Position numbers and translations under genes: made by a program. The notes under the pieces are model-generated. The model did not search any database, was not told where the DNA came from, and saw nothing but the letters and a program-made list of their open reading frames with translations. Shown piece by piece: positions 62,024 to 64,000 of a DNA stretch of 64,000 bases (its first letter is position 1; the number at the start of each line of letters is the position of its first letter). The stretch comes from Haemonchus contortus (Eukaryota > Nematoda > Chromadorea > Rhabditida > Trichostrongylidae). Where the stretch lies: NCBI GenBank assembly GCA_000469685.2, contig LS997562.1, forward strand, positions 16,524,325 to 16,588,324. The letters are read 5' to 3'.

Positions 62024-63284
62024 TTAGGTTGTTCGGAAAGGAATGCGCGTTTGAGTTCAAAAATTTTTTTATTATAAAAACGAAACTAAACAAGATCAAT
62101 TCAAAAGGTATTTTCCATTACTATCGATAACCTGTTGTCTACATTCAGGCGAAGAATGGATTCATCTTCTGAAGAACCCGGCCGGCTGCAACTCAAAGTA
62201 GTTGGACACTCTGAGTTGGACTTTTTCGCGGTTTTTGAATTTTCTCTCGGCCGAGGGGTGCTGCATTGACCGGAACAGATGGTCATCGGATGGAGTCAGG
62301 TCTGGGCTGTTAGGCGGATGAGGCAGGAATTCCCAACCCCTATTCCTCAATTTTTTTTCCAAGGTGGTTTTCGCAACATGTTGACGAGCGTTGCCGAGGA
62401 GGAATTTTGTCGACTTCGTTTCGACACCTTGATGACGCAGTGCTTGATCCACGCGGTCCAATTGATCTCCGTATATGTCCGCCGTCACCGTTTGACCCGA
62501 ATTCAGGACTTCAAACTACACTCAACCTTTGCTGTTCCACCAAACACAGAGCATCACCTTTCTGCCGTGTATATCCGGTTTCGGAGTCAGTTTTGGAGTG
62601 TCATCGGCGTCTAACCGCTGTCTTTTTCGTGTTGCGTAGTCGAGGCAGATCCATTTCCTGTCTGATGTAATAATAGAGTTGAAAAAACCGCTGTTCTTGG
62701 AGCGATGGAGAAGAATTTCGGCCATCGCCACTCGTGTTGCCTGGTTTGCGTCGCTCAGCTGGTGCGGTACCCATTTTCCGCACCTGTTCGTCATGCAAAT
62801 TGCCAGCAAGTGCTCATGGATGGTAGGGTTTCAGTAGCCAACATGTGTTGCCAGTTCTCAGGTGGTTTGGTGTGGACCCAATTTAATGACGGTCTTCAAC
62901 ACTTGGTTATCGACGAATTGAGGCCGACTTCCGTGATCTTCGCCCTCCAAGCTTTCATTACCGTTTTTGAAACGCTGATGCCATCGTGGACACTAGCTTC
63001 TGACAGGGCTTTTTCGCCGTATACTTTAGATGTGGCACGATGAGATTCAGCAGCCGATTCTCCTTGCTTGAATTCGTACCACATGCAAGCCCGCAAAAGC
63101 CATTTTTGGTCAGCACCTTTTAAACTTTTTTTTCTTAGAAAAAACAAAGTAGACATTGACAAAAATATATCAAAAGGTGCGCAATAAAAATGTCTTCCGA
63201 ATAGACAGAACTGTTCTGAAAAATCTTCTATAGTAGGGGAGAAATGAATGGACAAAGTTAGCGCGTCCTTTCCGAACAACCTAA
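62024..63284 (-). mobile_element. mariner-family transposon, inactive
   Basis: A 1261-bp element with inverted ends TTAGGTTGTTCGGAAAGGA and TCCTTTCCGAACAACCTAA, flanked by TA on both sides (62022-62023 and 63285-63286). Size, ends and TA target are those of mariner. Its transposase runs on the - strand in broken frames. Confidence 0.92.
62162..63160 (-). pseudogene. mariner transposase, frameshifted
   Basis: Pieces in order on the - strand: N-terminal helix-turn-helix (YEFKQGESAAESHRA, KVYGEKALSE), linker with a strong WVPHQL motif (GKWVPHQLSD), first catalytic region FFNSIITSDRKW (Asp kept; the following Glu is Arg), and KVMLCVWWNSKG. The second region is FLLGNARQHVAKTT, where the catalytic Asp of the usual D-N-A-R-x-H is Gly. 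The third is HPPNSPDLTPSDDHLF with its Asp kept. At least two frame changes separate the pieces. With one of the three catalytic acids lost and frames broken, the enzyme is dead. The usual length is about 345 residues; about 330 codons' worth of sequence is recognisable. Confidence 0.85.
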
Positions 63285-63393
63285 TAAAATCAGAGTCTAC
63301 TCAGAAACATATTCAAGTGGATGTAAGGAAGCAAACAGGATTTTGCAAAAATCACAGTGAGAATACATTCAAAATCTCAGTGAATTACTTCAG

Positions 63394-64000
63394 GCGAAAC
63401 CGGTTGACATCTTCAATAATCCCGGCGAAGGAGACATACTACAACTTCGGAACCTCAAAAATAATGACACGTATGTCTCAATGGCTGGAAAGTCTACAGT
63501 CTATTATTCTACTTCAACTACTTTAATTAACAGTGCTCAGCGCATTATAGGAGAGCTTATAATGCACTGTACAGTTTGTCAAGTGAAAAATGGAATATTA
63601 CTGATGAAGATGGGAACATCGTTATACCATATGCAATTACTGGAAAATTCAGTAAGCAATCTGGACGGACGATTCTCATCAGATTTTGCAAGTGATTCTT
63701 CAAAAAACCAATGTACTTGAAGATCTGTCCGAAGAAGCAACGATTGCTAACGCTATGCAGCGAGTCATGGATAACACATGCATTCGGTTCATTAAACATA
63801 CTGATGAGCAGGACTATATAGACTTCGTTAATAAACCTGGTGAAGGGTAAGTGTACAAGTGCCTGAATGGTGTGAAGGCATACTGACAGAAAGTCTACGA
63901 AAACGAAATAAAAGGTGAACTGGATATTTCCAGTTGCTACACGAGCGTCGGACGTCAAGGAGGCCGTACAGTTGTGCAACTCGAGTCTAACAAAGTGGCA
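63394..64000 (+). CDS. astacin-family metalloprotease (partial, runs off the window)
   Basis: Exons 63394-63470, 63551-63651, 63693-63846 and 63934 to the window end join in phase with introns of 80, 41 and 87 bp. The product reads KPVDIFNNPGEGDILQLRN (propeptide, with a GD pair like the astacin inhibitory FxGD segment), then KWNITDEDGNIVIPYAI (start of the catalytic domain, W...IPY). After that come ANAMQRVMDNTCIRFIKHT (first conserved Cys) and CYTSVGRQGGRTVVQL (second conserved Cys). These are the classic early motifs of astacins (nematode NAS proteins), which are secreted zinc proteases with roles in moulting, tissue entry or collagen processing. The HExxH zinc site lies beyond the window. 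Signal-peptide exons are not found; the mariner ends 110 bp upstream of the first exon found. Which NAS subgroup it belongs to cannot be told. Confidence 0.85.

Overview
The window looks like nuclear DNA of a parasitic clade V nematode, most likely a hookworm or close strongylid. Evidence: short AG-ended introns, nematode-type 3' splice sites, an astacin metalloprotease and a pepsin-type aspartic protease of the kind expanded in these worms, and many Penelope, LINE, mariner, SINE and MITE copies. The species is inference; no rRNA or other marker is present.

Layout. (a) 1-8.7 kb: no host gene recognised; it holds a LINE ORF1 relic, a TTAA-flanked MITE and an RTE-type reverse transcriptase relic. 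(b) 8.76-43.17 kb, + strand: one very long split gene for a DUF1399 / glycine-rich-domain protein, with two WHTH motifs and a Cys-Gly repeat tail. Its introns carry most of the repeats: six more MITEs, three SINE copies and a 4.2-kb LINE with endonuclease and reverse transcriptase. (c) 45.98-51.51 kb: a composite Penelope-like retroelement. A full-length + copy lies head to head with a 5'-truncated - copy. Each arm ends in a hammerhead-ribozyme-like motif, and the whole is flanked by a perfect 17-bp direct repeat. (d) 51.9-52.3 kb: BEL/Pao peptidase relic. (e) 52.6-54.9 kb, - strand: an 11-exon secreted pepsin-like aspartic protease, fully resolved apart from an in-frame TAG at the end of exon 9. 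(f) 55.8-57.2 kb: a diverged Penelope relic and a LINE ORF1 relic. (g) 57.2-62.0 kb: no gene recognised; one SINE. (h) 62.02-63.28 kb: a dead mariner with intact ends. (i) 63.39-64.0 kb, + strand: 5' part of an astacin gene, cut by the window edge before the zinc site.

The host genes are unrelated in function and are not an operon; the two proteases are probably secreted. Most of the remaining sequence is derived from mobile elements. Several reading-frame breaks, in the host gene and in the Penelope copies, fall in or next to short mononucleotide runs, so assembly indels compete with true decay as the explanation.
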